64,000 nt of DNA from Lepidodermella squamata. Lineage: Eukaryota > Gastrotricha. The notes beneath the pieces were generated by a model. It was not told the DNA's origin. It searched no databases and saw only the letters and a list, made by a program, of their open reading frames with translations. Within the stretch, counting starts at the first letter, position 1, and the number at the start of each line of letters is the position of its first letter. The position numbers and the translations under genes were made by a program. Positions 48,928 to 62,006 of this stretch are shown one piece after another. The stretch covers positions 1-64,000 of the forward strand of contig JBLDXI010000064.1 of assembly GCA_047495785.1 (NCBI GenBank), in the 5' to 3' direction.

Positions 48928-51900
48928 TAAGTCGTAGATAGATCTTTTTTTAAACCTCTGTATAAAAACTTTCCAGCTGTTTTCATCGGGCGGTTAATTT
49001 TTGGCGAATTTTTATTCATAAAAAACTACCCAACTGCTCATTAATATTCATGAGCTGCTTACGCCGCCGTCTGGGTCACGGTTACCGGCACCCTCATGAC
49101 CGAGGTTAGTTACCTCACACGCGAGAGCGGGGTCGTTGCTGTGTGACTCTTCAAAATTTCAACTTTAAGCCGGTTTGGCGGCCCTCCCTGGGGGGAGGGC
49201 TGCATCAGTGACATTCTGCGAAAAATTCTGCATCGAACAGTCTAAAGTTTGTTGATAGGCGATAAACGGTTGATTTTCTATCGAATTTACAAGTTGCGCG
49301 TACATGAAAAAGTGGCGCTCACTCACTGTGTGTGAAATTTTCAAGGCGCGTGTGACACCCAGATAGGTGCATAATTTATCGTGACAAAGTCGGTTTTTTA
49401 GATACTAGGAAGGACGGCCGAATTTTTGGTACCAAAAACGCCGCGAGATTCGCAAGATTTCCTTTGACTATAGCGTTTTGCGCGCGATTGATTTTTAGTG
49501 AAAATTAAAATTTCAATTCGTCAATTTTTTTGACACCTCACTCGGGTAGCGCTCATGTTTAATTGCACGTAGAGAGTAGCAAATTTTGCGCTGAATTTTT
49601 AGAGACCAACCGCGCTATCGTAGCCCTTATGGTTTTGGAGCTATAGGAGGCGCGGTAAATCGCGTTTTTAAGCCTATTTTTAGTGCGCGGCGGCGCTCAC
49701 ACACTCACGGAGAGTCGGTTTCTGTCCAATTTTGGACACATGCAGCAGTTCTGTGCGCATATCAAAATAACACTGGTCGACGTAGAATTTCATGACCAAT
49801 CGAACAAGCCTAAGATCATCGTCGTAGCCCTCATAGTTTTGTGCCTATAGGAGGCGCGGTCGATCCACCTTAAAATTTCGAAATTTCGTTGTTTTTGTGA
49901 ATTTTTTCTCGACGGTTTGGAAGAGACCCGTTGAAACAAAACAACCATTCCTAGTACAACCTTCGACAGGCTTTCGAACGGTGAAAACCGCATGTCGATG
50001 CCTCTCACAGTTTTTTGCCAATAAGCCGAGCGGTAAAATATGAGATAAAAAACACAATTGGTAAATCTCGAAATTTCTCTTCTACAAATCCAGGTCATAT
50101 TTACCCGCAACTTCAGTGACGAATAATCATGAGATAGAAGTAACTTGAGACGCTCTATTGAATGGTAGACGCCACATGTTCACAGGGCACACCCATTTGA
50201 CGAACCGCCCTTGACAAAGTCAAATTTTTTTATATTGTCAACTTACTTTACACTCTCATTTCAGTGGTATGGCTAGTTCGCGCTAATACCTTTATGATGT
50301 CAACGCTTAGAGCAAAGTCCGCTGGCCATTTTGAGACCAGGCTGGTCGTTATACCCGGTGTGTGAAATTTTCAGGGCGCGTGTGACACCCTGATAGGTGC
50401 GGAATCTGTCTTGACAAAGTCGGTTTTTTAGATAGTAGAAAAGATGGCCGATTTGTTGGTACCAAAACCGCTGAGAGATTCGCAAGATTTCCTTTGACTA
50501 AAGCAGTTTGCGCGCGATTTATTTTTAGTGAAAATCAAATTATATATTTTTTCGAGTTTCGCTAATTGTTTTGACATCTCACCCTGGTAGCGCTCATGTT
50601 TGAATACACCTGGAATGTAGCAAATTTTGCGCTGAATTTTTAGAGCCCAACCGCATAATCGTAGGGCTTATGGTTGTCGAGCAATAGAAGGCGCGGCAAA
50701 TCGCGTTTTCAACCCATTTTTAGTGCGCGGCGGCGCTCACACACTCACTGAGAGCCGTTTTCTGTTAAATTTTCGACACGCGTAGCAGTTTTGTGCGCAC
50801 AAAGACATTATATAGGCCGACGTAGAATTTCAAGACGAATCGAACGACACTAGGCGCATCGTCGTAGACCTCTTAGTTTGTTGTCTATAGTAGGCGCGGC
50901 CGATCCACTTTAAAATTTCGAAATTTTTCCGTTTTTGAGATTTTTTCACGACGATTAGAAATAGTCCCGGTGTAATAAAACGAACATTTCAATTTGACGG
51001 GCTTTCGAGCGGCGAGAACCGCATGTTAACACCTATCATAGTTCTTTGCCAATAGGCCACGCAGTATATTATGAGATAAAAAACAGAGCACGTAAATTTT
51101 GAAATTTCGTTTCTTTAATTCCGGGTAATCAGCGACGAATTTTGATGAAAACTAGGTAACTCGAGCCGCCCTTTAAAATGGTATAAGCCCCACATTCACA
51201 GGGTGCACCCTATTGACACCGCACCCCTTGTCAAAGTCAAATTTTTTTAATTTTGTTGACCAACTTTGCACTCTCATTTTTTCATTCAGCGAACTTACGC
51301 TGGTGTATTAATGATTCTAACGCGTAGAGCATTGTCAGCTAACAATTTTGAGACCAGGCTGGTCTCTGTGGCCGCCGTATTTATGACGATATTCATCGCG
51401 CGGTAAAACTTGGATAGCCATATTTTCAGTGCGCCCACTCACTTGCTTTTTTTTACCTGTGTTTTTTTATTTGTGCGCAAGATTAATTGCAACCATCCTG
51501 TGCAGAACAATGCGAGGAATAGAACGAGACTACGCCCATTTTCTATTGAATTTACAAGTTGCGCGCACTTGAAAAGTGGCCCTCACCAAGTGTGCATGAA
51601 ATTTTCAGGGCGCGAGTAACCCCCAGATAGGTGCGGAATTTGTCGTAGCCAAGTCGGATTTTTAGATACTAAAAAACAAGGCCGATTTTTTGGTATCAAA
51701 ACCGCCGCGAGATTCGCCAGATTTCCTTTGACTAGAGCGTTTAGCGCGCGATTGATTTTTAGTGAAAATTAAAATTTCAATTTTTTCGACTTTCGTCATT
51801 TTTTTTGACACCTCATCCTGGTAGCGCTCGTATTTGAATGCACCTAAATTCTAGCAAATTTTGCGCTGAATTTTTAGAGACCAACCTCGTTATCACAGCC

Positions 51901-53738
51901 ATCATGGTTGTTGAACAATAATAGGCGCGGTAAATCACGTTTTTCGGCCTAGTTATAGTGCCCGGCGGCGCTCACACACTCATTCAGATTCGATTTCTGT
52001 CAAATTTTAAACACATGCAGTGCGTTGTGCGCACATACTCTTTAAACAGGCCGACGTAGAATTTCAAGACGAACCGAACGAGACTAGGCCCATCGTCGTA
52101 GCCCTCATAGTTTTTTGCCTATAAGAGGCGCGGTATAACTTGTTTTGATCCACCTTAAAACTTGAAATTTCGAGATTTCGACGTTTTTGTGAATTTTTTC
52201 GCGACCATACGGAAGCGACCGGGCGTAATTTAATAGCCATTTCTAGTACAACATTTCACGGGCTATCCATGGGTGAAAACTGAAAGCCGATACCGGCTGC
52301 CGTTCTTTGCCCATAAGCCTCGCGGTAAAATTTGTGATAAAAAACAAACCCAATAAATTTCGAAATATCGTTTCTTCAGTTCTGGCTCATTGAAATGCGA
52401 GTTCAGTGGCGAATTTTTAAGAGAAATGGGCAATTCGAGGCGCTCTATCGAACGGTATAAGCCTCATGTTCACAAGGCGCACCCATTTGACAGCATGCCC
52501 TTTGTAAGGGTCAAATTTTGAGCGAAGCCGCGCCTCCATGCACACAAGTTTCACATATGTATCGTATATTATTCGATAGCTTGTGTTATTTACTGCAGCT
52601 TGGGAGAGTTAGCCCTCATGGTTACGGAGCTATAAGAGGCGCGGTAAATCGCGTTTTTCAGCCTATTTTTAGCGCGCCGGCGGCGCTCACACACTCACTC
52701 AGGGTCGATTTCGGTCAAATATTAAGCACATGCAGCAGTCTTGTGTGCACATAGACATTGCTTACGCCGACGTAGAATTACAAGACGAATCGAATGAGAC
52801 TAGGCCCATGATCGTAGGCATTATAGTTTTTTGTCTATGGTAGGCGCGGCCGATCCACCTTAAAATTTTAAAATTTCGACGTTTTTGAGAATTGTTTAAC
52901 GACGATTAGGAATAGTCCCGGTGTAATAAAATAACAATTTCTAGTAAAGAATTTGACGGGCTTTCGAGGGGTGAAAACCGCATGTCAACACCTGTCACAG
53001 TTTTTTGCCAAAGGGCCACGCGGTATAATTTGAGATAAAAAACAAAGCCAGTCAATTTTGAAATTTCGCTCCATCAATTCTCTGTATTATTAAACAGCAA
53101 ATTCATTTACGAATATTCATGAGAAATAGGTAATTGGAGGCGCCCTCATAAAAATTATAAACCCCACATTTACAGGACGCACCCATTTGACGCCACACCC
53201 TATTTCGGAATCAAATTTTTTTTTAATTTGTTGACTTACTTTGCACTCTCATTTTTTTCATTCAGCGAACTTACGCTGGTATATTAATGATTCTAACGCG
53301 TAGAACATTGTCAGCTAATAATTTTGAGACCAGGCTGGTTTTTGTGGCTGCCGTATTTATGACGATATTAACCGCGCGGTAAAACTTGGTATGGCATATT
53401 TTTAGTGCGCGCACTCACAGTCAGGCTTTTTCACTTGCATTTTTGACCTGTATGCAATATTTGTGCGCAAGATCAATTGCAACCATCCTGTGCAGAACAA
53501 TGCGAGGCAGTGTGCGAAGTAGGATGCTCGAGTTGGGGGTACTTTCAACCATTTTCTGGCCCGAAATTTCAGACCAATCAAACGAGACTACGCCCATCAT
53601 CGTAGCACTCATAGTTTTGTGCCTATATGAGGCGCGGTAGAACGTGTTTCGATCCACCATAAAAATTGGAAATTTCGAAATTTCGATGTTTTTGTCACGC
53701 TTCTCACGGCCATACCGAATCATCCCGTAGTATAAGAA
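48928..53738 (+). repeat. 4811-bp direct repeat, second copy
   Basis: Second copy of 43881-48691. All internal words recur exactly 5047 bp downstream. After 53738 it continues into further monomer sequence (to about 53.9 kb) that the first copy lacks, so the second copy is the one in original context. Confidence 0.9.
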
Positions 53739-54212
53739 CCATTTCTGCTACAACATTTCACGGGCAATGTTATGGTGAAAGCCGTAAGTCAATACCTTTT
53801 ACGCCAATAAGCCACGCGGTAAAAGTTGAGATAAAAATCAAAACAATTAAATTTCAAAATTTCGCATTCACGATTTCCGGTCATATCTAACTGCAACTTC
53901 AGTGACGAATTTTCATGGGAGAATTGGGATGGCAGCAAAACTTACAGAGAGAAAAAACGAGAGGTCGAACCCACGACTTTTCTTAGGAATTTAAAATTGT
54001 TCAAAAAAATTGTTTAATTAATTGGAGTACAACTAAATGACATGGATTTATTGAATCTACGTCGCTGATGACGAAAACGCCGACAACACGAGAATCAGGA
54101 TGACAGAAAAAATTACAGAGCAAAAGAACGATACGTCGGGTTCGAATCCACGACCTTTCTTTGGAATTTGGAGTCATCTCGATTTTTTCGGACTTTCGTG
54201 ACCGAAATAACG

Positions 54213-55440
54213 AATTAATGTTTTTTCGTCAGCTAGTTTTCACCTTTTGTCAGCTAAATCCAGTTTTCGTCAGCAATACCTTTTTCTGTCAGCAACGACA
54301 CTTTTTTACAGCTAAACTACTATTTATCAGCTAATTTAATTAAAATACAACTTTTCGAGTTAATTCGAGAACTAATTAAATAAACACTAAATTAAAGCTA
54401 ATTTAGCTAATTTAAAAAGAGCATAAACCATAGAGCATATAAATTGTCCACGCTGAACATTCCTTACCACCTCAGCTACATATCCCTTTTTACCGATTTC
54501 GAAAATCGTTTTTTAAATGACAAGGAAGGTCAGTACCAACTCGTTCATTTTGGGCGCTGAGATTTTGAGCATTTATAACAAGGAATTCTGAGATCGGAGG
54601 AAGACGCCGATTTCACAGAAAGATTCCTCTCGGTGATATCTTTCAAATGACACCTTGAACTCAGATAATTGATGTCGCAATCGCGAGTGGTAATTACCTG
54701 AATTTTGTGGGGTAACTTGGCCGATTTTAATGTGCGAAATGCGCACCAAAACTTGGCCTAGACATGAGAGGGCGTGATGAATCATCGCCCTAGTTTCTGC
54801 CAGATGGTTCATCGCCAAGTGAAATAGCCATGCGGCCAGGTTACCCCACGCTCCGGCCAAGTGACCCCACTCGGTCAAGATCACTTCAACCTCCACAGAA
54901 TCGATTGATTTTATCGGTCGTCGACCGGGTTTTGACCAATCGATCGAGAATTGAACGGAGATTTTTTTGGTATAAAATTTAAAGCGAAACAAGTTACCGG
55001 AGACGTACTAGGTTCAAAAAACCATATTTCCGGCCAAGTTACCCCACACCACGGTACTAGAGCTACTATAAGCAGAGAATATTACATCCATTTAGTTAAC
55101 GAATTAATGTTCATAGATCATGGAACGAGCGGCGTGTTGATTTAATTAGACATTGAATTGTTTATTTTCCATCCCTGCTGGGAGCTCGGGGATCGAAGAT
55201 CGCACCCTAGCTCACAGAACGAGTGACACGGGTTCGACCAGGTGGACGACCGCGACCGCGGCCTCGTACAAGAGCAGAAAATTACGGGTTGATAATCGTA
55301 ACTATGACATTTATGTTAAATTAGCTGATAAATAGTAGTTTAGCTGTAAAAAAGTGTCGTTGCTGACAGAAAAAGGTATTGCTGACGAAAACTGGATTTA
55401 GCTGACAAAACGTGGAATTAGCTGATGAAAAAATATACAC
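54213..55440. mobile_element. Nested 1.2-kb TIR element inside unit 1
   Basis: Flanked by an 11-bp direct repeat CCGAAATAACG (54202-54212 and 55441-55451), apparently its target duplication. The ends are inverted repeats of about 115-130 bp, rich in CAGCTAA/TTAGCTG and GTCAGCAA words (for example CAGCTAAACTACTATTTATC against GATAAATAGTAGTTTAGCTG). The centre repeats GGCCAAGTTACCCCAC in both orientations. No coding domain is visible. Confidence 0.8.
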
Positions 55441-55699
55441 CCGAAATAACGTTGCTACTATGAAAGCTAGCAGGTCGTGCTTAGTCTTATTTGTCTGTAT
55501 AGGATTGGAGCCATCGATCTCGTGCACAAGAAGGCATATTGGTCGAAATTCGAAGTGACAATGCTAATAGTGAGAGTACGCACCCTTAAAAAATGCCCAT
55601 CCCAAGTTTTGCGCGTGACCTTAACAAATTAAAGAGGATGTTACCTACTCCTCATTTATGTTTGTAACTGCTGTCGCAGCTAATAATCTTCCGAAATCA

Positions 55700-56460
55700 A
55701 TAATTTGAAATTTCAAAAGATAATTTGGATGTTTTTATCTCAGTTATTAACGCGCGGATTACTGGCTGGGAACGATGTAAGTTATTGACCTGCGGTTTTT
55801 ACTATTCGAAAGCCCGTCAAATTTTGCACTAGACACGCGTATTATATAATGCCAAAAATCTTCCAAATCGTCGTAAAAAAGATAAAAAAACATCGAAATT
55901 TCGAAATTTTAAGGTGGATCAACCGCGCCTATTATAGTTTCAAAACTACGATGGCTACGACTATGAGACTAGTCTCGTTCGATTCGTCTTGAAATTCTAC
56001 ATGGTACAGTGTAATTAATTTGTGCGCACAAAACAGGTAATAGCGTTTAAAACTTGACAGAAATCGTCTCGGAGTGAGTATGTGCGCGCCGCCGTCACGT
56101 TAAAAATAGGCTGAAAAACGCGTTTTTCCGCGCCTCTTAAATTTCGACAACCATGAAGCCTATGATGACGTGCCTAGTCTCTAAAAATTCAGCGGATAAT
56201 TTACTACATTTTACGTGTATTCAAATTGGAGCGCCATCGGAGTAAGGTGTCCAAATATTTGACGGAAGTCAGCAAAATTGAAATTTTTATTTTCACTAAA
56301 AATCAGTCGTGCGCAAAACGCTGCGGTCAAAGGAAAATTAGCGAATCTCGCGGCGGTTTTAGTACCAAAAAATCGGCCGTCCTTCGTATCTAGAAATCAA
56401 CTTTGAACACGACAAATTCCGCAGCTGAAAGGGTGTTAACCGCGTGTCTAACATTTTATA
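55700..56460 (-). repeat. Inverted copies of the insertion monomer
   Basis: Reverse complements of monomer words are seen in order: GATCAACCGCGCC (for GGCGCGG..GATC), GACGCACAAAAC-like text, TTTCACTAAAAATCAGTCG, TCGGCCGTCC, AATTCCGCAGCTGAAAGGG and GTGTCTAAC. This places the monomers in opposite orientation to those at 44-54 kb. Confidence 0.75.
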
Positions 56461-57155
56461 CCTGGTTGTTGAGAGTCTAATTTTGTGAAATTTCGACGTT
56501 TGAATAATTGTCAACCGTTTCGTTATAAACCGATCAATCCGATAAATACCGGGTTTGGACTGTTCGATAGAAAATTTTGTGAGGAATTTTTTCTTGTGCC
56601 CAAATGAGGTCAGAAATCAAATTTCAAATTAAAATTTCGAGCTCACGCGTAATAAAGCCGTGACCCAGGTCATCAGTATGCCGGCGGCGGTGACCCAGCT
56701 AAAGAAGGTCAGGGCTTATGAATATTCATGAAATCTTCACTTGCTTATATGAATAAAAAATCTCCACAAATCAGCCGTCAGGCCGATCTTTCGGAAAAAT
56801 CTTTGCATCTAAGGTTTTCGGGTATGCTCTACACGATGGTATTTTTCATATTTTTTTCCGAAGATATCCTATTAACTAACTTGGAGAAGCGGTCAAGTGC
56901 ATACAATTTGTCCTCATTGATAACGCCGAGAGCGGCGTGCTCGAGACCTGATAATTAAGTAGCGGCCGCCGTCGCTAAAAACGTTCCGGTTCACGCAATC
57001 ATTGAAGATTGGGGAGGGGCGAAAAAAGTTCCCCTCCAAGATGGCTAGGAGGGGAATTTCAAGGGGTAGTGATTTGAATCGTATTAAACCTTTTTGCTCA
57101 GCGCAAAGCTGCCAAAATGAACCAAATTAACTTCCTAGCATGGTTTTTTACTGGA

Positions 57156-60100
57156 TGATTGCGCGAACCAACCCGATAGGGTTCCCCTAGCGGCGGAGCC
57201 GCAGCCTGAACCGGAGGTCCAGCGCCTCTCTCTCAACTTCGCCGGTCGAGGCGACAATGGTAGAGGCGTTTTGCGCTGGACGAAAAACGAAGCTAGGGGA
57301 ACGAATTTTCACGATAAAAATACGGAAAAATAAGTCGTAGATAGATCTTTTTTTAAACCTGTGTATAAAAACTTTCCAGCTGTTTTCATCGGGCGGTTAA
57401 TTTTTGGCGAATTTTTATTCATAAAAAACTACCCAACTGCTCATTAATATTCATGAGCTGCTTACGCCGCCGTCTGGGTCACGGTTACCGGCACCCTCGT
57501 GACCGAGGTTAATTACCTCACACGCGAGAGCCGGGTCGTTGCTATGTGACTCTTCAAACATTCAACTTAAAACCGGTTTGGCGGCCCTCCCTGGGGGGAG
57601 GGCTGCATCAGTGACATTCTGCGAAAAATTCTGCATCGAACAGTCTAAATTTTGTTGATAGGCGATAAACGGTTGATTTTCTATCGAATTTACAAGTTGC
57701 GCGCACTTGAAAAAGTGGGCCTCACCAACTGTGTGTGAAATTTTCAAGGCGCGTATGACACCCAGATAGGTGCGAAATTTGTCGTGACAAAGTCGGATTT
57801 TTAGATACTAGAAAGGACGGCCGATTTTTTGGTACCAAAACCGCCGCAAGATTCGCAAGATATCCTTTGAATATAGCGTTTGCCGCGCGATTGATTTTTA
57901 GTGAAAATGAAATTTTTAATTATTTCGACTTTGGTCAATTATTTTGACGGCCCAACCTGGTAGCGCTCATATTTGATTGCACATAGATTGTAGCAAATTT
58001 TGCGCTGAATTTTTAGAGACCAACCTCGTTATCACAGCCCTCATGGTTGTTGAGCCAGACGAGGCGCGGTAAATCGCATTTTCCAACCCATTTTTAGTGC
58101 GCGGCGGCGCTCACACACTCACTCAGAGTCGATTTCTGTCAAATTTTCGACACGCTTAGCAGTTTTGTGCGCACATACACATTGCATAGGTCGACGTAGA
58201 ATTTCAAGACGAATCGAACGACACCAGGCCCATCGACGTAGCCCTCATAGTTTCTTGTCTATATGAGGCGCGGCCGATCCACCTTAAAATTTCAAAATTT
58301 CGAAATTTCGATGTTTTTGTGAATTTTCTCGCGACGTTCTGGAAATGTCCTGGCGTTATTTTATTACTGTTGCTAATGCAAAATTTCACGGGCTATTCAA
58401 TGGTTCTAACCGCATGTCAAAACCTTCGACCGTTTTTTGCCAATAATACACGCGGTAAAATGTGAGATAAAAAACAAACATGGTGAATTTCACTATTTCG
58501 CTTTCACAATTCCGGGTCATATTTAACTGCGACTCCAGTGACTCCATTTTCGTTAGACATAGGTTATTCGAGGCGCCCTACTTCATGGCACATGCCTTAC
58601 GTTCACAGGCCGCACCCATCTGACGCCACGCCCATGTCAAAGTCAATTTTTTAAAACTTTGTTGACCAACTTTGCACTCTCATTTCGATGGCTTAGCCAA
58701 TACGCGCTGACATTTAAATGATTCTAGCGCTTAGAGCATGGTCAGCTGGTCATTTTGAGAATAGCCTCGTAGTTGTAGCCCTCGTATTTATGGCGCTAAT
58801 TATCGCGCGGTAATACTGGGTATATGACCATATTTCTAGTGTGCGGACTCATTTTTTGGCATTTTTGACCAGCATGCAATAATTGTGGGCAAAATTAATT
58901 GAAGCCATCCTATGCAGAAAAATGCGAGGAATCGAACGAGACTACGCCCATGGCCATAGCACGCATATTTTTTTGTCTATAGGAGGCGCGGTTCAATTTG
59001 CTTTGATCCACCTTAAAACTGGAAAATTTTGAAATTTTGATTTATTTTGTGATTTTCTCTCGGTACCAAAACCGCTACGGGATTCGCAATATTACCTTTG
59101 ACTATAGCGTTCAGCGCTCGGTTGATTTTTAGTGAAATTAAAAATTTCAATTTTTCCTACTTTCGTCAATTTTTTTGACACCTCACCCTGGTAGCGCTCG
59201 TGTTTGAATGCACTTAGAATGTAGCAGATTTTCCGCTGAATTTTTAGAGACCAAGCTCGTCTTTGCAGCCCTCGTGGTTGCGGAGCTATAAGAGGCGCGG
59301 TAAATCGCGTTTTTCAGCCTATTTTTAGCGCGCCGGCCGCACTCACGCGCTCACTGAGATGGGATTTCTGTCAAATTTTGTACACATGCAGCAGTTTTGT
59401 GCGCATATCAAAATTGCACTGGTCAACGTAGAATTTCAAGACGAATCGAACGACACTAAGCCCATTGTCGTAGCCCTCATAGTTATGAAGGTATTGAAGG
59501 CGCGGTAAATCTCGCTTCGATCCACCTTAAAACTTGAAAATTTCGAATTTTCGATGTTTTTATGAATTTTCTCGCGACGATCTCGAAACATCCTGCCGTT
59601 ATTTGATAACCCTCTCTAGTGCGGAAGCTTAGTCAAATCAGAACAAAAATGTCATTTTTCAGACACAAAGGTGGAGACAGCTCTCTCGCAATAAAACGTT
59701 CATTGTGCTTGAGCTAAATAGTAGAATTTCTGGGCGCACGCTGATTGGTCAATCGATCGTTGCTATGACTCCCGGATGAAACATGTTGGTTGTGCGATCC
59801 ATGAAATTTTTTGCAACAAGTGTTTTTTGCCGCAGTAAATTGCTACGATTATTATGGGGTTTACGCTCGTGGTCAATAGAAACCGTGCAGAGGGCGTGGC
59901 AAGGTCATTTTTTGCATAAATAGAAAATAATTTATTAGTGGATCGCACGACTAAATTGTTTCATCCCGGAGTCATAGCAACAATATATTGACCAATCAGC
60001 GCGCGGGTCAAAGTGCTACTTACTACTTGAAACACGATGGTTTCTCTTTTTGGCGACATTTTTGCCGGTGACAAATAAGCAATACAGCCCCACTTATTAT

Positions 60101-62006
60101 AATGTTGTCACTATGGTCCGAATCTTTACCGACGGCATCGCTTGCATTAATCCCACCTGATTCCCCGTTATTTCAACCCCGTCAAATCACTCCAAATGAC
60201 TCAAATGAAGTCCAAGATGTTAAGGAGGAAATTATTTTTGGACGCTAAAATTAATTAATTTTTTGGGTAAGTTTTCGTTCATTCGAGGACATTTCAGCTG
60301 GCAACAGTGAAGCAATTTTGCCGAAATTTTCATCAACATTTGATCCGAATTTTCATTAAAACTGAGCTCGCATTTCGACTGTCAATAAGGCTGGTCTGTC
60401 CCTTGCGGACATGTCGCCAGCGAAAATGTCGCCGAATACCGATTTCGCACTATTTCGCACTCGTACTATTCTCAATTACGAGTCAAATAATTTGTCACAT
60501 AATCGCATCATATCAAAAAAATGCCGGCGGTTTTGTCCCCTGCTGAAAAGTCGCACGCCCATGAATTAATAGGTTTGCTGCTTGGCATAATGAATCATCA
60601 AGCATGACTTGGAGAAAATTAACAAAAAATTACCGTAGAGCGGTACAATTTTGAACAAGTACAAAGTTGAACATTTTTTCAAAAGTACAATTTTGAACGA
60701 ACGTTTGCATTGAAAATTTCGTTAATGTTCAAAATTGTACTTCACACTCACGAAAGTACAATTTTGAACACTTTCATTTTTTTCAATGCAAACGTTCGTT
60801 CAAAATTGTACTTTTGAAAAAATGTTCAAAGTTGTACCCTGTTCAAAATTGTACCGCTCTACGGTAAGTCATTTTCTTTTTATGCCGTCGCTGGGCTGGG
60901 TCTTGATGCGCAGGACTTAGAAAAAATCGCAACAAAAACGACTCGGCGAGTGGCTGGTAATTTCGGGTAAAAAACATGTTTAATGAATGAAACGTCACTT
61001 GATTTTGTTTGTAGCTTTAACAATAACCCGAGTAAAGAAATGCGTTCTTGTTGAACTAATAATTTCAACAAAAATAAAGAAATGGTCTGTTTATGGCTTG
61101 TTTTGTTAATAATTTCATCTCTGTTGGAGATAAAGAACGCGACGGCGTAATATAATAGCTATGTCTACTACAACATTTTGCGGGCTATTTTATGGTGAAA
61201 ACCGCATGTCAATACCCCTCATGGTTTTTTGCCAATAACGCACGCGGTATAATTTGAGATAAAAAACAGACCGAGCAAATTTTGAAATTTTGCTTTACCA
61301 ATTCCTGGTCATTTTTATCTGAAATTGTAGTGACGAATTTTCATGACAAATAGGTAACTCGAGGCGGCCTATCGAATGGAATATGCCCCATGTTCACGGG
61401 CCGCACAATGTGGGCAGCTCACCCTTTGTTAAGGTCAAATTTTGATCGGAGCTGCGCCTACATGCAAATGAGTTTCATATACGTATCGTATATCATTCGA
61501 TAGCTTTAAATACTTGCTACACCTTTGAAGCGGTTATTTGTCAAATTTAGACAAAAAATTGACAAAAAATGATTTTTTGACTTGAAAATGACTTGTCACG
61601 TGAAATTTGACATTAGAATACAATTTTTATATTTTTCAATCACGGTTCAAATCAACTTCAAGCCCAAGTCCGTTCACCTGGTTTTAGATTAATTCCAGGT
61701 AATAAAATGCAAGTCGTTAATTATGCAGAATAAAATTATGTTGAGGGTAATCACGGTGTGCGCCGCTTTTAACCGGGTCATGATAACCAGTTAACCGGGT
61801 CATGATCGATTTATTAATGCATCATTCCCTGTGGCTGCCATTGTCGAGAGAATATTGAAGATTAGGGGGGGGGGGCGAAAAAAGTTCCCCTCCAAGATGG
61901 CTAGGAGGGGAATTCCAAGGGGTAGTGATTTGAACTGACTTAACCGTTCATGCTCAGCGCAAAGCTGCCAAAACGAACCAAATTAATGTCCTAGCATGGT
62001 TTTTTA
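57156..62006. mobile_element. Giant non-coding insertion, unit 2 (4.85 kb)
   Basis: It starts with the same TGATTGCGCGAACC text as unit 1 (57156 against 43706) and stays closely alike through TAAGTCGTAGATAGATC. It ends with the same ~149-bp tail (GAAGATT...CAAGATGGCTAGGAGGGG...CATGGTTTTTTA), followed by CTGGA at 62007-62011. The interior has about two and a half monomers (57.7-59.6 kb), then single-copy AT-rich DNA, a 236-bp foldback (60631) and another monomer remnant (61.13-61.5 kb). A G11-12 tract lies near 61865. No coding domain. Confidence 0.75.
60631..60866. mobile_element. 236-bp foldback element with TACAATTTTGAAC repeats
   Basis: Nearly perfect palindrome: TACCGTAGAGCGGTAC... at the left and ...GTACCGCTCTACGGTA at the right. 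Each arm carries four copies of a GTACAATTTTGAAC-like word. The size and structure fit a MITE or foldback element nested in unit 2. Confidence 0.9.

Larger units (their letters stand above)
43706..57150. mobile_element. Giant non-coding insertion, unit 1 (13.4 kb)
   Basis: It starts TGATTGCGCGAACC directly after target word CTGGA (43701-43705) and ends ...CATGGTTTTTTA before CTGGA at 57151. The left end contains a hairpin-forming 125-bp segment (TTCCCCTAGC...GCTAGGGGAA). Between 43.9 and 53.9 kb lie plus-oriented monomers. Monomers in inverse orientation occupy about 55.7-56.5 kb, and the left terminal text recurs in inverse near the right end (GGGTCACGG..., ATTCATAAA..., and GGTTCACGCAATCA at 56988-57001). 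The overall form is a large imperfect inverted repeat with a 149-bp tail. No transposase, reverse transcriptase or other domain was recognised; the short ORFs inside are repeat shadows. Confidence 0.75.

Noticed and set aside
44743-50110. Repeated minus-strand frames of 60-106 codons inside the giant insertion
   Set aside because: They are identical only because of the 5047-bp repeat. Diverged monomers at the same position do not keep the frame open, so they are not conserved genes.
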